The position numbers and the translations under genes were made by a program. Source: Litomosoides sigmodontis (taxonomy: Eukaryota; Nematoda; Chromadorea; Rhabditida; Onchocercidae). From it: a DNA stretch of 64,000 nt. The notes under the pieces are model-generated. The model was given only the letters and a program-made list of their open reading frames with translations, was not told the DNA's origin and did no database searches. Below, piece by piece: positions 1-12,476 of this stretch; position 1 is the first letter of the stretch, and every line of letters starts with the position of its first letter. The DNA lies in the NCBI GenBank assembly GCA_963070105.1, contig OY718806.1, positions 1,703,865 to 1,767,864 on the forward strand. Direction: 5' to 3'.

Positions 1-1
1 A

Positions 2-139
2 ACAGGGGCACCCTACAGAAAAGACATTGAGACATATGTATGGATCAGATATAATGAAACAGAAAAAGTACATAAAGTGGAAGCAAGTTGGTTTTCTAAA
101 AAAAATTTGAGCAAGGGGCCTACGGGCAGTTCAAGCTAA
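2..139 (+). CDS. 3' end of an unidentified gene (partial)
   Basis: An open frame of 45 codons runs in from the left edge and stops at TAA (137-139). The translation starts TGAPYRKDIETYVWIRYN and ends KGPTGSSS. It has mixed, non-repetitive composition with aromatic and charged residues, unlike the low-complexity frames elsewhere in AT-rich non-coding DNA. I read it as the terminal coding exon of a plus-strand gene that begins outside the window. That gene would be tail-to-tail with the MATH gene, whose stop lies at 530. A possible AATAAA poly(A) signal sits near 323. I do not recognise the family, and a chance open frame remains possible. Confidence 0.4.
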   Translation, partial: TGAPYRKDIETYVWIRYNETEKVHKVEASWFSKKNLSKGPTGSSS

Positions 140-529
140 CCATACACAGTTCTCGCTCCTGATTATTGTTGGTACCATCAAAATGAAACAAAGCTTATCG
201 ATCATTACTTTCTTGGGATCTGTTTGAACTTTTAGCACATAGTAAAAAGCAAAATTATCTCTGCATTTTCCGATCCTTCTTATTATAGTGTAGATTCAAG
301 AAGCGATGAGTTCCTCACGGCTAATAAATTTACTAAAGAAAAGAACACAAATGACTCAGATGAACAATTAGCTCTCCATTGCATCACGCACTGAAAAATC
401 ATACCAGTTAAGAGTGAAAATAAGTCGTTATGATGATTTAGAAGACAGCTGTATTCCATTTAATACCGGCACAGAACAATCTAGCAGCCATTTTTTACAG
501 TAATCTCGAATTAATTTTGCAATGCATTC
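140..529. other. short intergenic gap between convergent gene ends
   Basis: AT-rich sequence between the stop of the left-edge frame and the stop of the MATH gene. Apart from a candidate AATAAA near 323 I see no structure; it probably holds two 3' untranslated regions. Confidence 0.5.
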
Positions 530-3500
530 CTATTTGCCTCGCAGCTTACAATCGCCTGCGAATATATTGCACCCCAAGCACTGGATCATTTCGTAATTCT
601 GTTACATTACTTAAAGATACGAATTTTGCCACATAAATTGATTTTAACAATACCAAAGAACAAAAATCACTTACTTTGTTGTTGCATAATATTGTGCGGA
701 TGAACATTAGGTTGTTGGGTCTGAATACGTGCTGAAGGTGTTTGGTACGGGTCGACACCAGAAATATTCAAACTAACTGAATTTGGTATCACACTTGGAG
801 GGGGCTGGTGAATTAACGGCATATTGTTGCTTTTAGTCCACATCTACAGTGAAATTTATAAAAACATTAAATATTTGCTTAATGATGACCAGTCCAACCA
901 ACGGATGTAACAGATGGTTTACTGATCTCGTTTCAGAGTTCTCTGCAAGTGTTCAAATTCAGTGATCTTCGTGAGAAAACACTCTTTTAAGCCAGCTCCA
1001 AACCAGTTATTTTCTATGCTTCCGGATTACTTTTCGTTCTTAAATTTGATAGTTAGGCTGTCATTCAATCCGAGACACCGGAATATAACTTCACACTCAT
1101 CAGCTATTTACGAAGCACATAGTCAAACCTGTGTTTTAGCCGAAGTTACTGCAATATAGTTTATCAACTCGCGTAAAGGGAGTGCCTTAAAACTTGGTAA
1201 ATTGTTCCGCATCATGTATTCGTTTGTGTATTCCTTCAAGTTCTCACTGCAAATATGAAGTTCTGGCAGTGCTAGGGACAAGTGGTAATTGAAAGTCGTC
1301 AACTTCATGTTGTGCACTGTATGAATTTCATACATAAAAAATTGTAGTGAATGATTTGCAGGAATTAGAAAAGATCTGAAGGATTCAGATGAAGTCAACA
1401 TCAGAGAGCTCTTTAACTTACGGAGAAATATGTGGAAAATGACTTCTTAGAGTATCCAGCAAAGTATCACGTCGCGGAGACGAACTTCGACTGTTCGCCA
1501 CAAGTGCACTCTAAACAATGTCAACAATCGGGCCATTAGGCGGAGAAAAAGATAAAATCGAAAAATAATGCCTGAAAGACGAGGATCTGATGACGAAAAA
1601 AAGATAATAATAAACCGTACAGTGATATCAGAGGTGTTTGAAGAAGGGGTGTGATAGTTAGTCCAACTAGGCCATTGCTGCGATTGATAACCACCTCCTT
1701 GGTGCTGCAAATGATTATAGTGACTCGGTTGGTTCGACATCATACTGTTATTGTTGTTCCCAGCTGAAAATTTCATAACAGTATTAGCTGAGGAAAGCAG
1801 ATATTTTATTTTCAACAAATAAAAATCTAATTCAAAAACTTACAGGATAATGTATTAAGCCATTCGTTCCCGCCTCCATTACTCCAGCCATTCGACTGAG
1901 ATGTGAAATGGCTACTCGTATTAGAAATACCAGGTGGTGGATGAGAAAGCTATAAACATGGTTAATAAAGCAGACCAACGATGACGTATGGGAAAGCTAA
2001 GAAATAACCAAACCTGAGTAGAACTTCCACCGGTACTGATACCGTAATCGGTACCGATTGGTCCGAATGAACGACTAGGATTGAGCAGTTCGTTGATCGA
2101 ATTCATAACAAGCGGTGCATCCCAACTGGAACTCCAAGCAGTTGGTAATGATAATCCCGAAGACGATGACGTGCTAGTGGTTGTTTGTGTGGTACTGGAA
2201 GAACTGATTGCAGTGGTATGACAGCCAGCATATTCTATTATTGAACCCGTATGACTAGTCGGTCGAACACCTAAAAATATTCGGAGGTTTACAAAAAATG
2301 CAGCGAGTTAACTTGATTAGGACCAAATCTAAAAAATACAGTCATAAAAGCAAAAATTTCAAAGCATACATCAAACAACTTACGACGTATGAAAAACGAA
2401 ATAGTTTCAATTAGGATCAGGATTTTATTCCCTAATTTCACGAAGCTATAGTTCATGTTCACTGACAAACAAATGAAATAAAATAAACAAACCGATCGGT
2501 GCTATTGACGTAGTGGCACCAGTAGGGGACTTCATAGGAGATGGCGGAGGTGCAGGAGCTTTCGACATTGCCTGCATCGGTGTACCTGGTGCTACACTAC
2601 CAGAAGTTAACGGAGAATCTAAAAAATCTCAGCTTGAGCTTTCCCATTATCTTCAGCAATAATTCGAGTAATAAGGGAAACGGCTAAAAATTTACTGATA
2701 ATTATACCAGTCGCAGGAGTTCGATTACCAATTACTCCTACAGACGGTACAACAGACGTCACAGCTTTTTCATGACCAGCAGGCGATACTTGAAGCGCGA
2801 ATTGTCCTAATTTGAGCTTTGGCGCAGGTGGAGGTTTTGGAACACTAATTTTTGGTAACTGAGCGATTGTCTTCCCAGCTTTGATTTGTTCAATCTAAAA
2901 GAGCTTTGATTGTTCAATCTCTTTAGAATGAAATACTTGAAAGTTAACTTATTAAATTATTAAATAATTTTTTTCCTCTACAACAAGCGAGTAAACCCTC
3001 AAACTTGTAGATGCGTTGACGTCCGAATAACTTACAAGTATGAACAAATCAGTTATATTAAAAGCTTCAACAAAGCGCATAAGCATACCTGTGCAGCAAA
3101 TTCAGCTTTTGAAGTGGTAATGAGACCAGCTACCTCTTCTCGTTTAGCCCTCCATTCGGACGCAGCTACCTTCAGCTCCTCCGCCGCAATAGGATTCCTT
3201 GCTCTGAAATTAAAATTTTCTGAAATTTATGCTCTGAAATACATTATAAACCAAAATAAGAAATAAAGCCTTGTAAGAGGTAACTGTTATATGGTCATTA
3301 AATAAAATTAAATAATATTACGCACTTCTTCGCTTCGGTTTCCAGGTCCTTCACTCTCTGCCCAGCGTCTTTATGAGCCCTTTCAAGTATAGCAACACCC
3401 GTTTCAAGCTTATGCTCCAGCAGTGAAACTTCGGCTTTTTTTGCACGTTCAGTCAAAAAAGCTACATTGCCTTGAAATGCCTTACGTTCCTGAAATAATA

Positions 3501-6500
3501 TATGTACCAATTCGGAATTGTTTCAATGCACCTTAAAAAGCCAGAAATTATTTTAGACATGCAGTCAGTTCGATTTTTCTTCATTCCTTTAGAAATTGAA
3601 AAAATATCTTTGAAACTATTTGCAGCATGAATCTCTTTCTAGCACTCACCGAACACAGCGCATTTTCGGAACGTTTCAGCGCAATCGACCGTTCATTAAG
3701 TTGATTTTTTAATTCGCTGATTTCGGCATCACGCCCTTTGATTTCTTCGGTCATATTCTTCCGAGTATCCTGGCTAGACTGCAACTCTCTTTGTATCTTT
3801 CTCAGCTCCTCTGCGTGTTTCTGACGCAACTCTTGTAATTCGCGTACCAAACATTCATTCTTCTCTTGCAATTCCCGTGACCGTTCAGAATCTCGCCTCC
3901 AATTAAAGAACACGATATCGAAAATCATATCAGTTGGGAAAATTTTTCCAGAAATGCATGGAAACACTTTTTATACATGCTGGCTTGGGTGCCTTATTAC
4001 GAAGCTATTAAGGGGATGGTCCGATTTCTTTTAAAAATCAGCCTATGTCCATACAACTCAAAAACCACACTTACTCATGTTGCCTGGCATTTTTTTCAAG
4101 TTTCTTCAATTCGTTCTTCTTCTGATTTAGCTGCTGGATTGTCTTCTCATGCTTTTCTTTCTCGGATTGCAATTGCGCCTGCATCTGTTTCGTTGCATTC
4201 GAGTGTTTTTGTTCTTGTCTGAAGAAAATAAAATAAAGTAGTATGAATAATTCAGACGCACCAATTCTTGTTTCTCCTCCCCCAATTTTTTCAATATAAC
4301 CTTCTAACATCGTAAAGGTAAAAAATTAGAAATATTTTGAAAATTCATCCCAAGCTTACTTTTTAATTTTTTCTTTCTCCGCAGTAAGTTGTCGTGACAA
4401 AGTTTCTTTATCACTTTCAAGTAATGCAATGCGTTGGGCAATTTTCTCCGTATGCTCGTTCAATCTTCAATTGTGTTCATATCGATTAAAATGAACCACT
4501 TTATTGATAACATGAAATATCAGAAAAAACCTACTTATGTTACACATAGAAATAACTTACTTTTCGGCTTGGCCAACTTCCATAAGCGGGTTTTTGCTCA
4601 CAGCCTGATCAGCAAAAATACCAATGCGATGCACTTCACGATTCAACATATAGTCGTGCTGGTCATCTGGACAATCAGACATCAAGGAACTGAAGTCATC
4701 TGCATCATCAACCAAGGGCGCTGTTAAATGATGCTCATCCATTGAAGAGCAGTCAAGATCTGAAATGCTTGCAGACTGCATTAGCACAGAAGATTATCGC
4801 AATCATGATACCATCAAAATACAATTGCTCTGACTTCATCTACCATGTCAATTACTTGTTTCTGCTCTTGAGCTTTTATCTCTTTTCTTACCTCTACGTC
4901 CATCTTTGATTGCGTCGATAACTTTTTCGTCTCCAGCTAGAATTGCCAGTTTTTGCAGACAACCTTTGAGGAAGGGACTTTTTGAACGCATTTCCAATGT
5001 ATTAATAAATTCAGCAGCCTTATCAACCACACGTTTAGCATTCACACAATTAACACCAATCACTGATAGTGCTGCCATAACTTGCTGAACCTGAAACGAC
5101 GATGAAAACCAGTGAAAAAATGAAATTACCAGTAAAAATTTCAAACGTAATAATTCCACCAAATGATCTGAACCCTCTTTCTACGCATGCAACACAAATC
5201 AGCATAAATCACATTAAAAATTTAACTACAGGCATGTCTTCTAATTTTTCTAGAAGCTAAAAATGACCTGCGCGTCTGTAAAGTGGGGAATGTTGCCCGC
5301 ACCAAAATCCAAACTATTGTCATCACCAGCCGCAGGTGAATTCTGAAAAAAAAATTGCAATTTCATGATAAATATGGAGAAAGAAAACGATTTATGAAAT
5401 AAAAAGAACCTCTCCATTTTTCATGTATTTCCAGCAGTATTTGATATTGAATTTAAGCCATTCCTCGATATATTGACGTGACCAAATATTTGGCTGCGCC
5501 GAATCATCTATGTATTGCTGTACCTAGATCAATTTTTTATAAAATATAAGTGGAAGAGTGTCGTCAAATAACACTTGCATTACAGTTACAAAGAAATCCC
5601 AGTTAACAAAAAAAACGAAAACAAATCAACCCGCTAACAAATGATACTAATCAAACCTGAGGATTTGCCAAGTCGTCCGTAATAATTTGCTGCGAATGAT
5701 AAATTGGAAAGATTGGAAATGCCTGCAATAATGAAAATAATTGTTCGTGGATCTAAATGAACACATTTGTAATATAATTTTCAATTCAAGAAAATGTACC
5801 TTTGGATCCGCGTTAACGAAAGGTGATGTGAGGCGCGCTACACTTTCTTTCTGCATGTCCGCAGCTACTTCCGTCCTGTTGTCCGTTTGAGCCTCCAGCT
5901 GCTGCAATTGATAAATTATATTTAAAAAAATTGTATTAAAGAACACGTGAATCTCAATCTGAACGATCAAATTATCAATTAGCTTATAATAGTTATAAAA
6001 AACTAATAAGCAGCCACGGTTATATTATATTATTAACAATATCAAGAAAACCTCGTTTTGTTTTTTCCTAGAATCCGCATCTTTGATTTCGTTTGGTTTC
6101 TTTCGACGCCACTCTAGAATTTTGTTTCATTTTATGCAATTCAAGACAGAAGCACTTAGTTTTTCTTAATACACCTTATCCTGATCTTAGTTGAAGCAGT
6201 ATACTATCGCAATCATGCCAATATGTGATATGAAATTTTAAACATTTCAGAATGAGACTTTTGGATGCTACACAAAACCATCATGATATGCTTTTGCACC
6301 ACTGAAACAGCGACCAAGTTTAAATATGAAAATCCAGCTGACGCAAAAAAAAAGATACCGCCGTTGGGGATGGTTTTCTTCGCTGTTTGTTTCTTCGGTT
6401 GTGCATATTGCCGATTTGAATTTGGATTTGTCATACCCGTGTGTGCATTCACTATGGCTGCATCTGCTTTGTGCATTAGCATAGAAACTTAAAACATGTC

Positions 6501-9500
6501 ATTAAAACGAAGTGTAATTTTGATATGCTTAAAAATAGTGAATCCGAACAACTGGAAACTGATAAAAAGAAAAGTTCCCATTTTTACTTCTCGTAACGAT
6601 TAGGATAAAAAACATAAAACCCTTTATGTGTTAAATTAGCTCCTTATTTCAATTAGAATAGTTGTTTGAAAAATCAAAAATTGCTCGCAGACATCCCATA
6701 ATACAGCAAACAAACAAGACATTCGAATGCACTGTATATGTGGGTACGTCAACAAGCCTATGAGCTGAGATTTGAAAATTGACCAAATCTTCTCAGCTGT
6801 TGTTTAAATTATTGAACTTAATAAAAAATATCTTCAAAAGTAATGAAAAAATTACAGTCAGTCTGACACGAAGCCTCTTCTGTGTTGAGCGAAGCAGGCT
6901 CAAGCATAGCCTGAATGCAGCTATCACAGTTATCGCGCACCATTGCACCATCAATTTGAGGTGAACGCTTCATCTTTTTGGAACAAGGAACTCCAACCAC
7001 AGTTCGACCATTATTTCCTTCAGCCTAAACAATATTTCGATGTTAAATCAAATGAATTTCATCTGTTAAATAAATAACACAACATTTTCGGATAATAACC
7101 ATGATCGACAGTTCTCTCGTTTCTGCTCACACAAGCCTTTGCCTGTTGAACGAAGCTCTTTTAAAGTTCAAAAAATTACTTCGCTATCCGAAGCTCCACT
7201 TGATGAGCTCGTTTCTTCATCACTAGAGCATTCAAGAACATGTTGCTCTTTCCGTTCTTGACATAATTCCCATGCTTGATCGTGTCCGCTTACATCATAT
7301 GTGCAATGAAGAACCGGCGCAACTGGTTCCTGTGTATCTGTTTTCTAAAATTAAAGCGAATTTCAACAACCAGAACACATACTCAAGTTGAATTATTGAA
7401 CACCTGAATGCGTTTGCAGGATTTGAAGTTATCCGTGGCGAAAAGTTACATGGGATGAATTATGAAAGTAGACAAAAGAACAAAAAAATGAATCCTCCAG
7501 AAAATGGACAGCATGAATCACTAAAGTAGTGTGTGACCTTCTGCAAGGTTAACCATGTCGGTTCCTTTCTTTTTGTTTGCCTTGCCTACAGTTTATATGA
7601 ATTGTAAATGGTCATGAAATCAACGCACCTGTGAATCCATTTGCAATATATCCCCATCTTCGGTTATTTTCACTCCTAAAGCGAAAACATCATTTTCCAA
7701 ATAATTGGCACTAACCACCATTTCTTTCCTTTCGTCTTCCGCTTTTTCATCCAACCTGCAATATTAAAAACCTCTCAAAATTACGTTTCATACTTAATCT
7801 CCCGAACGATTTATTAGCTGTTATCATCAGCCATGTTTGCATACACGTATAGTATCAATTTTACCTTTCGCAGGTAGTCTTCTTGCTCTCAGTTTTTCCT
7901 TCTTTCTGTTCACTGCCGAAAACGGTCACACCATCCTGCTTTAGCAACTTCTCCTGTTTCTGCAATTATTATAATGCACTATTTTCATCAAAAAGTACTG
8001 CCTCAATCAAAACTATTTCTTATAGTATTCACTGCGCAAAACGATAACGTGTTACCGGATCATCTAGTCCTTCCACTTGTTTTTCATTATCGGAAATCCA
8101 TTTCACTTCACGAGCTACATCTAGCAGTACTTCAGGTGGAGTTTCTAAAAAAAACCACAAGTTAAAGTTTCCTGAAGACAGAATCCATAACATTAAACAT
8201 AAGGACCAAAGGTGTGTTTAGACTCCTAATTTATAAAGGAAATAAAACCTTGCACGTTGCAGGCGTTTTTGTCATTTTGCAGCACTGGACGGGTTTCCAT
8301 AACATTCGACGAAACATTTGTTTCCAATGTTTTATTTAGGAGTGAAGCCGCTGTTCTGAAGATAATTTCCGAGATAGTTCACAGCCAGAGTTCTTGGAAA
8401 GATAACAAAGGAATGGATAAACAATTCAAGGACTGTTTATTGTGATTAACAAAGAAACCTGCTTTCGATATCAGTAGTACCTGTTTTGAGTATTGACAGT
8501 TCTTTCCGGATTTGCTTCACGAAATTTGTTATTGGAATTCAATTTTGATGACGCTTTATTCATATTGGATTGTTTGCTGATTGTTGCAGCACCTGATATA
8601 GCCTGCTTCAAAGCACTCTGGTTAAGCGAATTTTCTTCATCACTTTTACCAAGCGGAGGTCCTAAAAAATAATGCTGTCATTTAGATAAAAAGAAATACC
8701 ACCACCTACGAGAGCGACGCAAATTTCAAATCGAGAAATTTCAAGATTTTTTTGGCAACTATGAATATTAGAACTATTAAAAATAACATGGCAACCTTTT
8801 TCAATTCTTTCAATACTTTGTTTGAGCTTCATCTCAATCAGCTTCGCTTTCTGAGCCTCCAGATCAGCTTTGCAATCTTGATCACGATCTTTACAAAATT
8901 TCAGAGCACTCGTATTAACTTCAATTGCTTTGTCAATGAGTCCTCTACTACTTTGTATGTCAGCTAACCTCATATAGTCTTGAATCTTCTTCTCGAATTG
9001 TTCATGAGTTCTGGAAAGTGTGTTTTAGTATGATACAATGCTGGATTCAAAGACTTTTCCATTCCTCATCATCTGAGTAAAAAAAACTGCATGTAATATA
9101 AACATAACGGATGTTTCTTACAAGATATTTTTCGGAGGTTCAGCTTTAACAGACACTTCCAAAATAACTTTGTCATCTTTGATGTAACCTTGACTTTCAT
9201 CTAATATATCCTGAAAATATTAAGCATACAGGAAATTAAGAACCACTTGTCAAAGAGACATCCAACCGGCAGTATGTTGAGTCATTTTCATGTTAATTAA
9301 GCTGCCTGAATGAAATATTTTTTTCAGAAAAATAAGGTAAATTAAACTTACGGCCCATGTCATGAAACATGAATATCCCCAATCGTTTTCTTTCGCCGTA
9401 TAAACATGGTTAGTTTTCCTCGTGAAATGCGGTACGCCTTGCTTCTGCGAAATTAACCTCAGTTCCGCTGCGGCCTGGCATGACCATGAACTGGAAAAGT

Positions 9501-10882
9501 TAACATTATAGCAACAGCAAAGAACACACTCTTTTTCACTCAATTTTGCAACGGTCTCATGAAGAGAGAGAAAAAAGCATAAGCTCACAGATAGAAAATA
9601 ATGTAACAGTAACTTACTCAGAATAAGCATCCGGACAACACTGAAGGAAAAAACCCAAACACTTTTGTGTGCCTTTTTTTTGTACAACGTGCTGTCGAGG
9701 CATTACCATTATTCTCCTAAAAATAACACGAAACGAACTGTAAACATCTATCACCAAAAGCATGAATATTCATTATGCACTGCCGCTTATATCAGCGAAA
9801 AGTAATAACTTTCCAAGATTATTTCCCCAAGCTATAATAAATTGACATTTTTAACAAATCGTTACAGATTCTGAAACGAATGAACTAACCAAGGGACAGC
9901 TTGTATCTTTTTACTTGGCCCTCTCACAGTATCAGCCATATTCGTAAAGTTCTGAATCATTAATCGTAATGTTCCATCAGATGACGTACTTGATGTAGGG
10001 GAGCTAGCATCATTACTTGACGAAGCTATAGTACCTGGAACATGTGCTTAACATGCACTTTACAAAATTTGGACCTTCAAGAAATGCAACCAGCTGATAG
10101 ATTGAAAAGGGGAGCAAGGGAAAGAAATGTTGATTGCTTTGTGACACATACTCTTGCTAAAGGCTTCTCAGCCTAGAAATGCATCAAACTAATAAAAGTT
10201 CGAGAAATTTCATAATTAGGGGAAAAATTATTGAGTAATAAACCACACCTTTATTTGCAATAGGTTGAGAAATAGTAGTTCGAGAACATTGTGTGATTTT
10301 TGGGAATGTTTCTTCATCGGGATCCGTCTGGCACGCAACATTAATCTTAGCTTTCCTGAAATGTAAAATGTCAAAAGACGAAAACCCGGAATGCCACAAA
10401 TTTTGATATGTTACTCTATATTCAAACTATTTGTCATCATGTCCTTCAAAGAAACAAGTAAATTGCTATATTAGCATTAGACAATACAACGTATTTTGAA
10501 GCGACCATATAATTTATTATAACAAAAAGTGAAGCGCAATAAAGGGCAAACCTCACACCACTCTGATGTACCGAGCATAAATTCCCCCTTTTTTCGCCGG
10601 CTACAGCTGATGACTTCACAATTTCATGGCAATCATTCACCTTCCTAGAAGGTGTCCTTGAAGCTATTGTTGTGTCCATATTCACTTCACCTAAAACACG
10701 AAGACCATTTGCATCCTTTAAACGTGCAGTGGTAGTGTGGAAAATGTGCAGGAAAATTATATGTCACAGCAAAAAAACAGTACAATCTATCCACATGTTG
10801 ACGATATTCACGACGAGGGTGGTGTCTGAGTGCGTAGACAAGCACACCCTCGAATCTTCCGCCTGCTCTTGTTGGCCTGTAC

Positions 10883-10929
<47 letters not shown>

Positions 10930-12476
10930 TATATTTCAGTTCTAGCAGGAGGTGAACGGTTCTAGCAGACACTCACCGCACAAACTGACAAACTGACCCA
11001 GTTAGTGTCTACATCTTTTTAATGCCTCAGTTGAACTCTGCCCTCGATCAACAGCATGATTCTGTTGCCTAACATGTCAATGGGCTGTTACAAAAGTCCT
11101 ATTCTCTCGAAAGTCTACGGAAGAGTTATAAATCGCTCATTTATGCTCGTACATATTTCATTTTAAACCATCACAGCAACACAAATTCTAGGAAAATTTT
11201 TCGGATATCCTGCGACGTATCATCACAACGTACTAAAACGTGGAAATGATACTTTCGACTCTCTAATATTCATCTGACAATAATCGTCAAAGAAAAGGAA
11301 GAACTCTACGCAATAATGAAAAAATCATATCCTTATAAATATTTCACGTATAATTAGAAATGAGTAAAATGCTAAAAAATGAAATATGACGTACATTAAA
11401 AACTACGAGGTGGTACTTTGCCGATATAGTGGTTGCTTTCTTTCAGGAAAATTTGCAAAAATTAATCTATAAAGTTAAGGTTATTGAAGTGAAGAATTGC
11501 AAAACACAGAATCTTCCGGAGTTAGGAAGCTTCGTCAACACAAGCGCATCATACGTGCAGAGTACATCGTTTCGCGTGAAGCTTAGAAGCATATAATCGC
11601 CAACTGAGACATATTTCAAAACGTTTTGAGACATGACAAATACAACCAGAAAAGTGAGTGAAAATGGTACACGTACAGGAAAAAAAAGGTTAAAAGTAGC
11701 ATGAAAATTCAAGTAACGAACGAGAAATCGATCTAATCCTCCTTTAGTAATGGTGAACAACTAATATTTAACTGTAACAGTGCAACAGAATCAGTGAGAT
11801 CATCATAAAAATCTATCCAACTCAATGAAATGAGCAAAGCACACAATTTAAATGAAAATTTCAAAAAAAATACTGGTGTGACTAAACCAGCAGGCGAAGA
11901 TACTATCCATCTCCCGAAACTCAAAAAAAATGAGGGTGACTGAACCGTAAATTAGAACGAGAATTCCAATATCCGTGGGAGAAAAAGAAACTTACACTTA
12001 GTCCTATATGTTGCGGAATCTGCTGGTACACCTGCATCAGTTTTTCTAGTAGTGGTAGTAGTCGCAGTAACAGTAGCATTAGTATTAGTAGTTATAGTAG
12101 TAGAAGCAGCAGTAGTAGATTTGTCACCCACTTCTCTATCCACTGAAAATCTTTGCAGTTGGACAGATCTGCCAATGCTTCCTCCGTCACCACCAGCTAA
12201 TCCATAACCCGTCACGCTTCCCGTGGTATCACTTGATACATCCACGGTATTTGAATAAGACGATTCACAGTTACTATCGCTGTCAATCGATCCGATTGGT
12301 TGTTGTGGATTGAAAGGTATTCCGGTTGCATCATTAGACAAGATATCAGCCGTCAAGTTTCCGCTTGCGTGATCACTATCGCACGTACTACTTGCGCTAC
12401 TCGACTCGTTGTTTTCGTTCATACTCGGTGGAGAGCTGCTACCAGCTGCCATCTCGAGTGTCACTTGGTTCGCCAT
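530..12476 (-). CDS. MATH-domain (USP7-type TRAF fold) coiled-coil protein, about 30+ exons
   Basis: Large gene of roughly 1,700 codons. Exon 1 (12476-11996) begins MANQVTLEMAAGSSS and is Ser/Thr/Asn-rich. Later exons include 10690-10552, 10355-10249, 10034-9890, 9716-9618, 9490-9352, 9210-9122, 9010-8796, 8661-8481, 8355-8249, 8144-8056, 7959-7865, 7755-7629, 7344-7180 and 7024-6856; reading phase is conserved at all of these junctions. Exons 10034-9122 encode a MATH domain with PWRIMVMPRQ, GFFLQCCPDAYS, SWSCQAAAELRL, KENDWGYSCFMTWADI and DDKVILEV. This is closer to the substrate-binding TRAF domain of USP7 than to other MATH proteins I know. No USP catalytic Cys or His box follows. Instead there is a helical stretch, acidic low-complexity segments, long heptad-like coiled coils (about 4460-3090) and a Pro/Ser/Gln-rich tail (2895-530). 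Probable role, inferred: a cytoplasmic or nuclear scaffold or ubiquitin-pathway adaptor. The last exon (555-530, ending CKLRGK) and several 3' exon edges are unverified. I cannot name a specific C. elegans orthologue. Confidence 0.75.
3090..4460 (-). other. coiled-coil block of the MATH gene
   Basis: Successive exons on the minus strand (around 4460-4360, 4217-4075, 3895-3650, 3490-3325 and 3205-3090) are almost entirely Glu/Lys/Gln/Leu-rich with heptad spacing. Examples are EKHEKTIQQLNQKKNELKKL, LQEKNECLVRELQELRQKH and EISELKNQLNERSIALKRSE. This predicts a long parallel coiled coil for dimerisation or scaffolding downstream of the MATH domain. Confidence 0.75.
9122..10034 (-). other. MATH/TRAF domain block within the 530-12476 gene
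   Basis: Five exons in phase (10034-9890, 9716-9618, 9490-9352 and 9210-9122, plus the splice-completed codons) give a full MATH beta-sandwich, from LRLMIQNFTNMADTVRGPSK to VSVKAEPPKNIL. The residues NDWGY and the PW-IMVMPR start are signature positions of the USP7 N-terminal domain, which binds P/A-x-x-S peptides in partners such as p53 and MDM2. That family knowledge predicts a peptide-binding groove here; the ligand is unknown. Confidence 0.8.
10884..10926. repeat. (TA)n microsatellite
   Basis: About 21 perfect TA units in the long first intron of the MATH gene. Confidence 0.95.

Noticed and set aside
6265..6492. 75-codon hydrophobic plus-strand frame
   Set aside because: It overlaps a MATH-gene exon (AAIVNAHTGMTNPNSNRQ on the minus strand) and has no independent support.
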